Assembly: GCF_000330885.1 (NCBI RefSeq)
Contig: NC_020059.1
Coordinates: 981,001 to 1,045,000 of the forward strand
Direction: 5' to 3'
DNA from: Rhizobium tropici CIAT 899
GTDB taxonomy: Bacteria; Pseudomonadota; Alphaproteobacteria; Rhizobiales; Rhizobiaceae
Length of the DNA: 64,000 nt
How positions within the stretch are numbered: the first letter of the stretch is position 1; each line of letters opens with the position of its first letter. The position numbers and the translations under genes were made by a program. Positions 17,233 to 27,071 of the stretch are shown here, piece by piece. The notes beneath the pieces were generated by a model. That model was not told where the DNA came from, ran no database searches, and was given only the letters and a program-made list of their open reading frames with translations.

Positions 17233-18294
17233 TTAGAAGCTGCGCTGGAAGCGGAGAACGCCAGCCCACTGGTCCTGATTGATGGAGTCCCAGTTGGTGT
17301 AGGAAACTTCCGGCGTGATCTGGAGGTTCTTGACCGGGTTCCACTTGACGTTCGCCGTAGCGGCGAAGATCTTCGAGTCGGTGTAAGCAACCTGAGCGTT
17401 AGCCTGCAGCTTTTCGTTGATCGGAACGGTGACGCCGCCCCAAACAGCCCAATCGCCCCAGCCGATACCCTTGGCAGGGCCGGCGCCGTTGGCGTTTGCG
17501 TACTTGTTCAGCTTGTCGCCATCGGTGTTCCAGCCGCCCATCAAGAAGGCCTTGAAGACGCCGAAGTCGGCATCGACGCGAGCCTTGATGGCGCCTTCTT
17601 CGACGATCGAGTCGTAACCGCCGACGATCTTGAAGCCGAAGTTGCCAGCCTTGTAACCAGCACCGGCAACAACGTCAGGGATGTAGTGGTTGGTGCTGTC
17701 TTCGCCGTTGACGCCCTTAGCGCCCGAACCGGAATTGCTGTCTTCAACCGAGACCACAGCCGTGAAGCCGTTGCCGGCGTCGTAGTTGTAGGTCAACTGG
17801 TTGAGTTCGTACGGGCCGTCATTGACCACGTCGTCGTTGATGACGCCGCCAGCGTAACCGATGTACGAGTTGTACTGGGAGTCAGCCTTACCGACGAGGA
17901 AACCGCCGAGGCTGATGTTTGCGAACAGCAGCTTCGTGGTGGTCGCGCCGCCATCCTGCCAGTCGAAGCGGATGACCGTGTTGGTCTTCAGCGGACCGTA
18001 TTCAGTGTCGGTTGCCGTGTCGAGGCTCAGATGAGCACGCGTGTGCCACAGCGTACCGTTATGGCTGTCCGGGTTGTAGGCATCGTACCACTTGCCTTCG
18101 GTACGGACATAACCGCCGATCTTGAGGCAGGTTTCCGAGCCCGGGATGAAGAAGTAGCCAGCGCCATATGCGTCGCAGATGCGGACGTATTCGAGCGGTT
18201 CCGGCTCGGCAGCAACGATAGCGTCGGCTGCGTGAGCGCCAGAAACTGCTGCCAGGGCAGCAGCGGAGCCGAGAAGAAGGCTCTTGATGTTCAT
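17233..18294 (-). CDS. Outer-membrane porin, RopA/Omp2b type
   Basis: General diffusion porin of the Rhizobiales porin family. I start at ATG 18294, with GGAG seven bases upstream, giving 353 residues; a longer in-frame extension to 18324 lacks a ribosome site. Residues 1-22 are a signal peptide ending in GAHA-A. A characteristic N-terminal block follows (EPLEYVRICDAYGAGYFFIPG, then TCLKIGGYVRTEG), with two Cys that may form a disulfide. Alternating beta strands end in RFQRSF with the terminal Phe that outer-membrane proteins need for assembly. Strong codon bias suggests high expression. Confidence 0.95.
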   Translation of the reverse strand: MNIKSLLLGSAAALAAVSGAHAADAIVAAEPEPLEYVRICDAYGAGYFFIPGSETCLKIGGYVRTEGKWYDAYNPDSHNGTLWHTRAHLSLDTATDTEYGPLKTNTVIRFDWQDGGATTTKLLFANISLGGFLVGKADSQYNSYIGYAGGVINDDVVNDGPYELNQLTYNYDAGNGFTAVVSVEDSNSGSGAKGVNGEDSTNHYIPDVVAGAGYKAGNFGFKIVGGYDSIVEEGAIKARVDADFGVFKAFLMGGWNTDGDKLNKYANANGAGPAKGIGWGDWAVWGGVTVPINEKLQANAQVAYTDSKIFAATANVKWNPVKNLQITPEVSYTNWDSINQDQWAGVLRFQRSF

Positions 18295-18715
18295 AAAAAC
18301 TCCAATCCAATATAGATTGGGCATAGGCTATCGCGCCGAAAATCGACGTGCCCTTACCCTATCCCTGTTTAAAACCCCGACTCGGGAGAAACGGGCCCCA
18401 CCCGCTTCTGGTCCTTATTAGAGACCAATTCCTATAAAGTTATATGATATATTTTTCTCGGAATGACTTTTTCGTGAAATTTAAGTTTCAGTTGCAGGAA
18501 AGCAACATCAGCAAATAAAGATGCTAAGTGATCCATAATGTTTGCTGCGCAATAGTCACCTTCGTGTACAATAGGTCGCTTACTCGTTCATTATTGTTTC
18601 AAAATATTGTTGCCATCCGGATATCCGAGCACAATTGCCCGCCGACGCAATTGAGGGCCACGGCCAAGAAGGCATGTCCGCGCGGTCGATGTTGCTCTTC
18701 CTGTGCGGGTTAATA
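18295..18715. other. Porin upstream region, no gene seen
   Basis: About 420 bases. The part to 18470 is the presumed porin promoter and 5' leader; a very AT-rich block at 18420-18480 (TATATGATATATTT on the plus strand) is the probable core promoter. Nearer the convergent end I see no coding sequence or stable hairpin of note. Confidence 0.5.
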
Positions 18716-19075
18716 TCAGGCGGGCCGCTTCGAAGCCGGGATGAGGAGCTTGGCCAGCATCGAGCCGATCATAATTCCCCAAAGCCCGCTGGTCATGCCA
18801 ACGATAATGTCTAGCGTCGAACCAAAATTCCCGTTCGCCAGAAGATGCGAAACGGAAAGCGCCAATACGCTGCCGATCATCAAAAGGCAGGTGAAAGAGG
18901 GGGATTGCGGATAAGCGAGGCGCGCCAGCATGCCTGCGACACAGAGTGCGGCGGCGCGAAAAATGTCGAACGGATTGCCGAATGCGGCCTGCCAATTGAG
19001 ATGTGCGAGCGTCACGCCGACGAGCGCCGCTATATAGGTCCAGGCAATAATCTTCAAAAACCGGTCTGATATCAT
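18716..19075 (-). CDS. VanZ-like small membrane protein
   Basis: A 119-residue protein with about four hydrophobic segments (near 8-26, 38-52, 58-76 and 85-110). The pattern FDIFRAAALCVAGMLARLAYP followed by LDIIVGMTSGLWGIMIG resembles VanZ-like proteins of rhizobia. The open frame extends upstream to 19384 but that part is Arg/Cys-rich and not protein-like, so I start at ATG 19075. Function unknown; VanZ relatives are linked to envelope traits. Confidence 0.65.
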   Translation of the reverse strand: MISDRFLKIIAWTYIAALVGVTLAHLNWQAAFGNPFDIFRAAALCVAGMLARLAYPQSPSFTCLLMIGSVLALSVSHLLANGNFGSTLDIIVGMTSGLWGIMIGSMLAKLLIPASKRPA

Positions 19076-19283
19076 GCGGATATGATATAGCAGCGGTGGA
19101 TATAAACGCCAACCGGGCGCTGCCCAGGGGAGCGTTCGCAGATGGATCTGGCGCGCACATTTTATGTGGCCTCGAAACATTCTGTTGCAGCGTGGCAGGT
19201 TTTTCGGTCTTCGATCGGCCTTCTTGTTATGCCGGGTCGGGGCGGACTGACCGAGTAATTTTCCGGTCAGCCGCCAACATTGC

Positions 19284-20833
19284 TTAAGCGTTCGATGCGC
19301 GCATCGTATCCTCTTCCTCTCCCGGTTGTTCGGCATCTTCTGCGACGGCGCTTGCTGACGATCGGCCGAGGAAGGAAAAGACAACGGCTGCCGTCAGAAC
19401 AGTGATGCCGGTCAGTAGCCAGAGCAGTGTGCTGAAGGCGTCGCCATAGCTCTGGATAAGAGCGTCGTGACCGATCGCGGGCACATTCGATGCTGCGGCG
19501 GCGAGATTGCCGGTTACGAGCTGCTGTGCAGCCATAGCGGCGTGCTCACCGAGCTTCGACTGGATAAGGGCGGAGAGAACGGCGCTGACGATGGCAAGTG
19601 CGACCCCTTCGCCGGCGACGCGGGTGGTGCTGAAAATGCCGGTTGCCATGCCGGCTCGCTCCTTGGGAACAACGCTGACGGCGAGCCCATCCATCAAGCC
19701 CCAAGGCAGGCTGATGCCGACGCCGATCGTCAGCAGCGGGCCGATGAGGACAAATGGAGCCGAGCCTGCAGCAAGATGGCTGAGCCAGAAAAGGCCTGCC
19801 GCCGAGATGATGAGGCCGGTGCCGCAGATCGTTGCGGGGCTGAACCAGCGGGTGAGAAGTCCTGCAGCGATCGGCAGGACGAGCAGCGGCGCGGATAGCG
19901 CAACCATCATCCGCCCGGCACCGATCTCGCTCATGCCTTCGATGCCGACGAAGCGCACGGGCAGCAGGATCAGCAAAACGACGAAGGCATAGGCGGGCGC
20001 TGCCGCCAGAAGCTGCACACCGACGAAACGCGGATAGCGAAAGAGGCTGAGATCCAGCATGGGCCGTTTCACGACGCGCTCGACGATGCCGAAAGCAAGG
20101 AAGAACAGTGCTGCGCGGCCAGCAGGGCGAGGACGAGCGGATCGCTCCAGCCGGTTTCCGGCGCGCGCAGCACGCCGTAGGTGAAGAGCGTCAAGGCAAG
20201 CGTGAAGCTCAGTGCGCCCGGCCAATCCAGCCCCGCCGCGTCGGGATCTTTGGATTCGCGCAGGAAGCAGGCGCCGAGGCCAAGTGCGAGCAACGCCAGG
20301 GCGACCACGAGAATGAAGATGGACGGCCAGCCGAAGGCATCGATCATCAGGCCGGACGCGATTGGCCCGAAGGCGAGGCCAACGCCGAAGCTGGAGCCGA
20401 CGATGCTGAAAGCACGCATCCGCGCCGTGCCGTCGAACTCCTGAGCCAGCGAGGCCATGCCTCCGGAAAAAGCGGCGGCTGCGCCAAGGCCCTGCAGTGC
20501 CCGCAATATGTCGAACCAGACGATGTTGCCGGCTAGCGCCAAGCCGGCTGAGAAGAGCGCAAAGCAGCCGACGCCAGCCAGGAAGATACGCCGCCGGCCA
20601 AAGCTGTCTGCCAGCGCGCCGGATGCCATCAGGCAGCTGCCGAAGGTCAGCATGAAGGCGTTGGTGACCCAGTTGAGTGCGATCGGGCTGCCGCCGAGCG
20701 TGCGGCTGATGGCCGGCAGGGCAACAGCGGGGCCGGTGAATGTCAGCGGCATCGCCGCTGCGGCGCAGCAGACGGCGACGAGGACAAAGAATTTCTCGGT
20801 CGGACTTGCGACCTTTGTCTGTGGAGAGGTCAT
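19284..20833 (-). pseudogene. Frameshifted MFS multidrug-type exporter (14-TM type)
   Basis: Two overlapping frames together make one major facilitator. Frame one (from ATG 20833) gives MTSPQTKVAS and helices 1-7, with LNWVTNAFMLTFGSCLMASGALADSFGRRR (helix 2-3 motif A). It then runs out of frame near 20110-20125 and stops at 20069. Frame two resumes with ALFFLAFGIVERVVKRPMLDLSLFRYPRF and carries the remaining helices to 19284. One missing base (or two extra) explains it. The family is DHA2-like drug/proton antiport. It is divergent from a LysR gene. It could be a true pseudogene, a programmed shift, or a sequencing error. Confidence 0.85.
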
Positions 20834-21000
20834 CGGATTACCGTTGGGTTCGAGCAAGGGGAAAGCGGCGGGCAACCTTGGGAGTGGTGCTGGCCATCGG
20901 CCGGTGCTCGCGCGCTTCAAATGACTCAAGCAGGATATATTTGCTGTAATCGGATGATAATTGCGCTAGTTTTCCATATATACCGGAATAAAACTCTCGA

Positions 21001-21936
21001 ATGGAATGCACCATGGATCGTTTGAGCGGCCTGACGGCCTTTGTTCGCACCGCGGATCTCGGCAGCTTTGCCGCTGCCGGACGCGTGCTCGGCCTTTCGG
21101 CATCCGCCGTCGGCAAGGCGGTCAGCAATCTGGAGCATCAGCTTGGCGTCCGGCTGCTGCAGCGTTCCACGCGCAGCATCCGGTTGACCGAGGAGGGGCG
21201 TCTCTTTCATGAACGCTGCCGGCGGGTGCTCGACGATCTCGAGGATGCGCAGGCTTCGCTTGCGCAGGCGGTCGCCGTGCCGCGCGGGCGGTTGCGTGTC
21301 AGCGTGCCCATCGTCAGCTATCACTTCCTCTTGCCCGTCGTGCCGGAATTCGTGGTCCGTTATCCCGAGGTCGAACTCGACATCGATTTCAACGACCGCA
21401 TCGTCGACATGATCGAGGAGGGCGTCGATGTTGCGATCCGCAGCGGCGATCTGCCGGATTCGCGGCTGATATCGCGTACCTTGCGGCCGTTTCAGATGCT
21501 GCTCTGCGCTGCGCCCAGCTATCTCGAACGCCTCGGCATTCCCGATTGCCCCCGCGCACTCAACGAGCATCTGGCCGTCAGGTTTCGCTTTCCCAACAGC
21601 GGCAAGCTGCAGGATTGGCCACTGACCATGCCGGAAGGTGAGCCGGAGCTGCGGATGCGGACAGCCTTCTCCTGCAACAATATGGAGGCAGTGCGCGGCG
21701 CGACCGTTGCCGGCCTCGGCATCGGCTGTATGCCGGATTTCCTCGTGCGCAGTACGCTTGCGGAAGGAACGCTCAGAACCGTTCTCGATGATTTTATCGA
21801 CGAACCCGGCCATTTCCATCTGCTCTGGCCGTCCAATCGCCATATGTCGCCCAAGGTTCGGGTTTTCGTCGATTTTCTGAGCGAGCGGTTGTTTGCAAAG
21901 AGCTGTGATGTTTTGCCGGCGACGACCGCTGCCTGA
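21001..21936 (+). CDS. LysR-family transcriptional regulator
   Basis: A 311-residue regulator (or 307 from the ATG at 21013). The N-terminal winged helix-turn-helix is FVRTADLGSFAAAGRVLGLSASAVGKAVSNLEHQLGVRLLQRSTRSI. The C-terminal part is a substrate-binding co-inducer domain. It is divergent from the frameshifted MFS exporter with about 170 bp between the starts, the classic arrangement of a LysR gene and its target. If the exporter is really inactive, the regulator has lost its main partner or controls other genes. Confidence 0.93.
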   Translation: MECTMDRLSGLTAFVRTADLGSFAAAGRVLGLSASAVGKAVSNLEHQLGVRLLQRSTRSIRLTEEGRLFHERCRRVLDDLEDAQASLAQAVAVPRGRLRVSVPIVSYHFLLPVVPEFVVRYPEVELDIDFNDRIVDMIEEGVDVAIRSGDLPDSRLISRTLRPFQMLLCAAPSYLERLGIPDCPRALNEHLAVRFRFPNSGKLQDWPLTMPEGEPELRMRTAFSCNNMEAVRGATVAGLGIGCMPDFLVRSTLAEGTLRTVLDDFIDEPGHFHLLWPSNRHMSPKVRVFVDFLSERLFAKSCDVLPATTAA

Positions 21937-22101
21937 GACACAGATCATCGTATCGGCTTGAGGTCCGCTTGCCTGCCGAGTGAGATAATTTCAGAATTGC
22001 TCGGGAGGCAGTTGTCGCGGGAGCTCGAGTTTGCGACGGTGTTTGCTCATATACAGACTTGCCGCACGATCGGTCTGCAGTCGCTAACTTTGGAAATCAC
22101 G

Positions 22102-23160
22102 ATGAGCCGCTTCTGGAGCCCTATTGTTCATTCCTTGATCCCCTATGTCGCCGGCGAGCAGCCAGCCACCGGCGACATAATCAAGCTCAACACCAATGAG
22201 AGCCCTTACGGTCCTTCGCCGCTTGCCCTGGAGGCGATCTCGAAGGCTACAGCCGACACACTGCGGCTCTATCCGGATCCGACGGCGCGGGAGTTGCGTG
22301 TTACAATCGCCGAGAGTTTCGGGCTCGACAAGGACGAGGTCTTCGTCGGCAATGGATCGGACGAGGTTTTGGCTCACACGTTCCAGGCGCTGCTGAACCA
22401 TGATGAGCCCTTGCTTTTCCCCGACATCAGCTACAGCTTCTATCCGACCTATTGCCGCCTCTTCGGCGTGGCGTACCGGCAAGTTCCGGTCGATGCCGAA
22501 ATGCGGGTCCGCCTCGAGGATTATCGCCAGCCCTGCGGTGCAATCATCCTGCCCAATCCCAATGCGCCGACAGGCATCGGCCTGCCTCTGGCGGATATTG
22601 AAACTCTTCTTAGGGATCATCCTGATCAGGTCGTCGTCATCGACGAGGCCTATGTCGATTTCGGCGGTGAGAGCGCCGTTCCGCTTGTCCGGACATATCC
22701 GAACCTCTTGGTGATCCAGACCCTGTCGAAATCGCGCGGGCTTGCCGGCTTGCGCGTCGGTTTCGCTGTCGGGCAACGGCCGCTGATCGAGGCACTGGAA
22801 AGGGTCAAGGACAGCTTCAATTCCTATCCTCTTGATCGGCTTGCTCAGGCAGGTGCCGTCGCCGCCTGGAAGGATCGGGACTGGTTCGAACGCCATCGCG
22901 CCATGATCATCGCCAGCCGGGAACGGCTGGCCGCCGAACTCGGAGATCTGGGCTTTCACGTTCTGCCGTCATCCGCCAATTTTCTCTTCGCGCGGCATCC
23001 GAGCAGGCCGGGTGTGGAACTCGCGGCAGAGCTTCGGAGCAGGAACATTCTGGTAAGACGGTTTTCCGCCGAGCGTATCGACGACTTCCTGCGCATCACG
23101 ATTGGAACGGATGAGGAGTGCGACCGCCTGGTGGCGGCTTTCGGCGAGATATTGCGGTGA
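22102..23160 (+). CDS. hisC: Histidinol-phosphate aminotransferase
   Basis: PLP enzyme that converts imidazole-acetol phosphate and glutamate to histidinol phosphate. I start at ATG 22102 ([12 protein letters not shown]), giving 352 residues, the family length; the open frame upstream to 21958 is not conserved in style. Visible motifs are [36 protein letters not shown], and the PLP lysine in [16 protein letters not shown]. It is not in a his cluster, so it may be a second copy or also serve aromatic amino acid transamination. Confidence 0.93.
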   Translation: MSRFWSPIVHSLIPYVAGEQPATGDIIKLNTNESPYGPSPLALEAISKATADTLRLYPDPTARELRVTIAESFGLDKDEVFVGNGSDEVLAHTFQALLNHDEPLLFPDISYSFYPTYCRLFGVAYRQVPVDAEMRVRLEDYRQPCGAIILPNPNAPTGIGLPLADIETLLRDHPDQVVVIDEAYVDFGGESAVPLVRTYPNLLVIQTLSKSRGLAGLRVGFAVGQRPLIEALERVKDSFNSYPLDRLAQAGAVAAWKDRDWFERHRAMIIASRERLAAELGDLGFHVLPSSANFLFARHPSRPGVELAAELRSRNILVRRFSAERIDDFLRITIGTDEECDRLVAAFGEILR

Positions 23161-23210
23161 TCGCAAGCTTTGGGCGATTGCTCCAGGGCTGATTGGGTGA
23201 GTAGCCTTAC

Positions 23211-23246
23211 AAATGAAAAAGGCGGCGGAGCCGAGCCCGCCGCCTT
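23211..23246 (-). terminator. Terminator of the cys operon
   Basis: Arms 23219-23228 and 23237-23246 form a perfect 10-bp stem. On the minus strand it is followed by TTTTTCATTT. It lies about 22 bp after the cysN stop. Confidence 0.88.
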
Positions 23247-23268
23247 CTGTCATCACATATGATGGCGA

Positions 23269-24759
23269 TCAGATGTCGCTTGCCGCGTTCGCCCAGATTT
23301 CTGCGGCCTGTGCGGCGGTGACGCGGCGCACATCCGTTTCATCGCGGCGGCTGGCGAAGAGTTCGCTTGCCATGATCTGCTCGGCGAGATCGGCGGGCAG
23401 GGACAGGAGGACGCGCTGGCCATCCTTGTGGATGCCGCCGACATCGGAACGCTTGCCGGTGATCATGCCGCCCGCAACCGTGTTGTTGCTTTCCGGATCG
23501 ATCAGGATGAAGGAGCCGGTCGAGCGGTTCTGCTCATAGGGATCGAAGATGGCGCTCTCATCGAAGGTCAGGCGGACCTTGCCGATCGCGTTCATCCAGA
23601 GCGCCTGCGCCGGAGCCCATGCGCCGGTCTTCAGCTCAAGCTGGGCAATCGGCTGCACCTGTACGCGCTGGCGGCGGCTGCCGCTCTTCAACCAGTAGCG
23701 CTTGCCAGGCTCGATGCCCTCAGGCTGCAGGGCGACGATTTGCGCGTCGAAGGAGAGGCCGGTCTGCGGCTGGCTGTCGATGGCGACGATCATGTCACCA
23801 CGCGATACGTCGACCTGGCGGTCGAGAACGAGCGTGATGGCATCGCCGGCGACCGCCGCGTTGCGCACGAGATCGAATGTGACGATCTTCGAGACATTGG
23901 CGACCATGCCCGACGGCAGGATCATGACGCTGTCGCCCGGCTTCACCGAGCCGCCGGCGACCGTGCCCTGATAGCCGCGGAAGCTCTCACCAGGGCGGGA
24001 GACGCGCTGCACCGAAAGTCGGAAGCCGACCGTCTGCGCCGAGCGAACGGTCGCCAGTTCCAGCGCCTCGACCAAGGTCGGGCCGTTGTACCAGGGCATG
24101 ACAGCCTGGCCGGAATAGACGACATTTTCGCCCTTCAGCGCCGACATCGGGATGGCCGTGATCTGCTTGACGCCGAGCGAAAGCGCAAATTCGCGGAAGT
24201 CGTTGGAGATCTTCTCGAAGCCGGCGCGGTCGTAATTCGTCAGGTCGATCTTGTTGACGGCGAGCACGAACTGCTTGATGCCGAGCAGCGACGCGATCGT
24301 CGCATGGCGGCGGGTCTGCTCGAGGATACCCATGCGCGCATCGACCAACAGCACGGCGAGGTCGGCGGTGGAGGCGCCGGTTGCCATGTTGCGGGTGTAC
24401 TGCTCGTGGCCGGGCGTGTCGGCAACGATGAAGGAGCGCTTGTCGGTCGAGAAATAGCGATAGGCGACATCGATGGTGATGCCCTGTTCGCGCTCGGCCT
24501 GCAGTCCGTCGAGCAGCAGTGCGAAGTCGGGCAGGCCGAGATCGTTCTGCTTGCCGGTGGAATCACGCTGAAGCGTGGCAGCCTGGTCTTCCTTGACCGC
24601 CTTGGTATCCCAGAGGAGACGGCCGATCAGCGTCGATTTGCCGTCATCGACGCTGCCGCAGGTAATCAGGCGAAGCGGGCGCGAATCGCGAAGGGCTTTG
24701 GCCGTTTCGGCAGCAGGCCCGACAGCGGGAATTGTGACGACGTTTGCGTTGACGGTCAT
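23269..24759 (-). CDS. cysN: Sulfate adenylyltransferase subunit 1 (GTPase)
   Basis: GTP-hydrolysing subunit of ATP sulfurylase; with CysD it makes adenosine 5'-phosphosulfate (APS). I start at ATG 24759, giving 496 residues; the frame extends upstream into the cysD gene. G-protein motifs are in order: GSVDDGKST (35-43), DTPGHEQY, NKIDLTNYD, with beta-barrel domains after residue 230. Unlike rhizobial NodQ it lacks the C-terminal APS kinase domain. The start is one base after the cysD stop (TGAGATG), so translation is coupled. Confidence 0.96.
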   Translation of the reverse strand: MTVNANVVTIPAVGPAAETAKALRDSRPLRLITCGSVDDGKSTLIGRLLWDTKAVKEDQAATLQRDSTGKQNDLGLPDFALLLDGLQAEREQGITIDVAYRYFSTDKRSFIVADTPGHEQYTRNMATGASTADLAVLLVDARMGILEQTRRHATIASLLGIKQFVLAVNKIDLTNYDRAGFEKISNDFREFALSLGVKQITAIPMSALKGENVVYSGQAVMPWYNGPTLVEALELATVRSAQTVGFRLSVQRVSRPGESFRGYQGTVAGGSVKPGDSVMILPSGMVANVSKIVTFDLVRNAAVAGDAITLVLDRQVDVSRGDMIVAIDSQPQTGLSFDAQIVALQPEGIEPGKRYWLKSGSRRQRVQVQPIAQLELKTGAWAPAQALWMNAIGKVRLTFDESAIFDPYEQNRSTGSFILIDPESNNTVAGGMITGKRSDVGGIHKDGQRVLLSLPADLAEQIMASELFASRRDETDVRRVTAAQAAEIWANAASDI

Positions 24760-24760
24760 C

Positions 24761-25714
24761 TCAGAAATATCCTTCGCGCTTCTTCTTTTCCATGGAGCCG
24801 GACTGGTCCCGGTCGATGGCGCGGCCCTGTCGCTCGGAAACCGTGGCGATTTCCAGCTCTGCAATGATCTCTTCAAGGGTCGTGGCGGTGGAGCGGATCG
24901 CGCCGGTCAGCGGGAAGCAGCCGAGCGTGCGGAAGCGGATGAGCTCCTCGCGCTTGGCTTCGCCGGGCAAGAGTTCCAGCCTTGGATCTGCCGCCATGAT
25001 CATCATGCCGTCGCGCTCGACGATCGGGCGCTTGGCCGCGAAATAGAGCGGTACGATCGGGATTTCTTCGGCCTGGATGTAGCGCCAGATATCAACCTCG
25101 GTCCAGTTGGAGAGCGGGAAGACGCGCACGCTTTCGCCCTTGCGGATCTGGCCGTTATAGACGTTCCAGAGTTCCGGGCGCTGGTTGCGCGGATCCCAGC
25201 GATGATCTGGCGTGCGGAAGGAATAGATGCGCTCCTTGGCGCGCGAGGCTTCCTCGTCGCGGCGGGCACCGCCGAAAGCCGCGTCGAACTGGCCAGCATC
25301 GAGCGCATGACGCAGCGCTTCCGTCTTCATGATATCGGTATAGCGCGCCGAGCCATAGGTGAAGGGCGTGATGTTCTCCGCCTTGCCACGCGGATTGATG
25401 TGCTCGATCAGGTCGAGATCATACTTCTTCACGATCTCGTCGCGGAAGGTGATCATCTCGGCGAATTTCCAGCCGGTATTCACGTGCAGGAGCGGGAAGG
25501 GGACGCGGCCGGGATAGAAGGCCTTTCGCGCCAGATGCAGCAGCACCGACGAATCCTTGCCGATCGAATAGAGCATGACGGGACGCTCGAACTCGGCCGC
25601 CACTTCACGGAAAATGTGAATGGCTTCGTTTTCCAGCGCCTTCAGATGCGGATCGAGGGGCGGCTTGACGCTTTGCGGATGGGAGATTTCCGTATCCGGA
25701 CGGCTATCGGGCAT
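24761..25714 (-). CDS. cysD: Sulfate adenylyltransferase subunit 2
   Basis: Catalytic subunit of ATP sulfurylase. I start at ATG 25714, with GGAG seven bases upstream, giving 317 residues; TTG at 25735 is a weaker alternative. The PP-loop motif [11 protein letters not shown] is at about residue 50. Also seen are [16 protein letters not shown] and the conserved C-terminal end [11 protein letters not shown]. It sits between cysH (126 bp upstream) and cysN. Confidence 0.96.
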   Translation of the reverse strand: MPDSRPDTEISHPQSVKPPLDPHLKALENEAIHIFREVAAEFERPVMLYSIGKDSSVLLHLARKAFYPGRVPFPLLHVNTGWKFAEMITFRDEIVKKYDLDLIEHINPRGKAENITPFTYGSARYTDIMKTEALRHALDAGQFDAAFGGARRDEEASRAKERIYSFRTPDHRWDPRNQRPELWNVYNGQIRKGESVRVFPLSNWTEVDIWRYIQAEEIPIVPLYFAAKRPIVERDGMMIMAADPRLELLPGEAKREELIRFRTLGCFPLTGAIRSTATTLEEIIAELEIATVSERQGRAIDRDQSGSMEKKKREGYF

Positions 25715-25840
25715 TGATGACTCCAGAACTTTCAAATGTCCCGACCGAAACTTGGCCGGAAAGAATGGATGCGTTGGTTCCCTAGATATCGGCGGCGCGG
25801 GAGACGCGCTTCGGATCGATGCCGGGAGCCGGCGGGTGCT

Positions 25841-26581
25841 TTATTGCGCGGGTGCGGCAGCACCTTCTTCGTGGACATGCAGACCGCATTCGCGCTTTTC
25901 GTCGTTCTCCCACCACCAGCGGCCGGCTCGCTCCGGCTCGCCGGGCTTGATGGCGCGGGTGCAGGGCTCGCAGCCGATCGAGGGATAGCCGCGCGCATGC
26001 AGCGGGTTCACCGGAACGCTGTTGTCGGCGACGTAAGCGCGGATCACATCGATATCCCAATCGGCAAGCGGGTTGATCTTGATCAGGTTGCGCTCGGGAT
26101 CGAATTCGGCAAAGGGCGTATCGGCGCGGTTGGCGGACTGGCCGCGGCGCAGGCCGGTGATCCAGATGGTAGCGCCGGAGAGTGCGCGCGCAAGAGGCTT
26201 CAGCTTGCGCGCGCCACAACAGGCATGCCTGGCTTCGACGCTCTCATAGAAACCGTTCAGACCGTATTTTGCGGCATAGGCGTCGATATCGGTCTGCTCC
26301 GGCTCGTAGCGAACGATGTGGATATCGTATTGGGTTTCCGTCTCGTCGATCAGAGCGAGCGTTTCCGGGAAGAGGCGGCCGGTCTGCAGGGTCGCCACCT
26401 CGATCGGCAGGCGGTGATTGCCGATCTCCGCGGTGATCACCTGATCCTCGATCCCGAGCGACGTCGTGAACACGGCACGGCCACCGAGGCCGGCCACGAG
26501 AGACAGACGGCCGGCAAGGTCGAGCGATGCAAGCTGGCTGTTGAGCGTCGCGGCATCTTCAATAAGGGTAATGGCAGTCAT
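25841..26581 (-). CDS. cysH: Assimilatory adenylyl-sulfate (APS) reductase
   Basis: Reduces APS to sulfite with thioredoxin. I start at ATG 26581, giving 246 residues. Cys121-Cys122 (ACCGARK) and Cys204-Cys207 (GCEPC) are the four [4Fe-4S] ligands that mark APS rather than PAPS reductases. Cys232 in RECGLH is the catalytic one. This fits a cysN without an APS kinase domain: sulfate to APS to sulfite. It is the first gene of cysH-cysD-cysN. Confidence 0.95.
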   Translation of the reverse strand: MTAITLIEDAATLNSQLASLDLAGRLSLVAGLGGRAVFTTSLGIEDQVITAEIGNHRLPIEVATLQTGRLFPETLALIDETETQYDIHIVRYEPEQTDIDAYAAKYGLNGFYESVEARHACCGARKLKPLARALSGATIWITGLRRGQSANRADTPFAEFDPERNLIKINPLADWDIDVIRAYVADNSVPVNPLHARGYPSIGCEPCTRAIKPGEPERAGRWWWENDEKRECGLHVHEEGAAAPAQ

Positions 26582-27071
26582 GGGGATCCTGTCCTGATAT
26601 TGCCGGGAGTATCGCAGTTCGTAACGGCAGCGGACAGAAAAATAGATTTCGAAAGGATGCAGATGGAGAGTAAATATCTCCATGAAGCAGCGCCCATAAG
26701 GAAAAGCGACCGCCTCGGCTGTTAACCAAGGCGATTTGCCGCCGGAAGCGGGCCTTCGAAAGCACTTGATATGGCTGACCATGTTTAAGTGCTTGCTTTA
26801 ATGTCTATAGAAATAGTAGAGTTACACATAGCTTGTCAAATGGAAATCCGAAGTGATGCCCGAAATGATGCGCTGCGGCGGATTTTGTGCTAAACCATGG
26901 GCATAGCGACGAAGAATGATAACAAGTCTGGGTTGCTAATGTTTCCTGGCCGTGCGCCAAGGGTGTGAGTGCTTCGAAATTGCCCCTCGGGACGAGGGCT
27001 GAGGAGTTCTATAGCGGACCGGCCGAATCGCTCGACCGGACGTATCGCATGTGTGTGTGAAGCGGTTCGAA
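26582..27071. other. Divergent control region of cysHDN and the Rrf2 regulator
   Basis: A 490-bp gene-free space. It holds a predicted minus-strand promoter at 26810-26839. A perfect 7-bp inverted repeat with a 7-base spacer (26663-26669 with 26677-26683) lies 82 bp before cysH. A second part towards 27071 is the upstream region of the Rrf2 gene. No open frame here looks coding. Confidence 0.6.
26805..26839 (-). promoter_or_regulatory. Predicted cysH promoter with overlapping palindrome
   Basis: On the minus strand a perfect TTGACA (26839-26834) is followed after 18 bases by TATTTC (26815-26810). The short palindrome CTAT-TTCT-ATAG (26816-26805) covers the -10 box, as a repressor site would. 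It implies a 5' leader of about 220 bases for cysH. This is inferred from consensus only. Confidence 0.5.

Noticed and set aside
21940..22101. Histidine-rich leader peptide before hisC
   Set aside because: I read the region for His codons and a terminator stem and found neither; the open frame extends the hisC frame without a ribosome site.
23428..24867. 479-residue open frame on the plus strand across cysN
   Set aside because: Antisense to the P-loop GTPase with all motifs present on the other strand.
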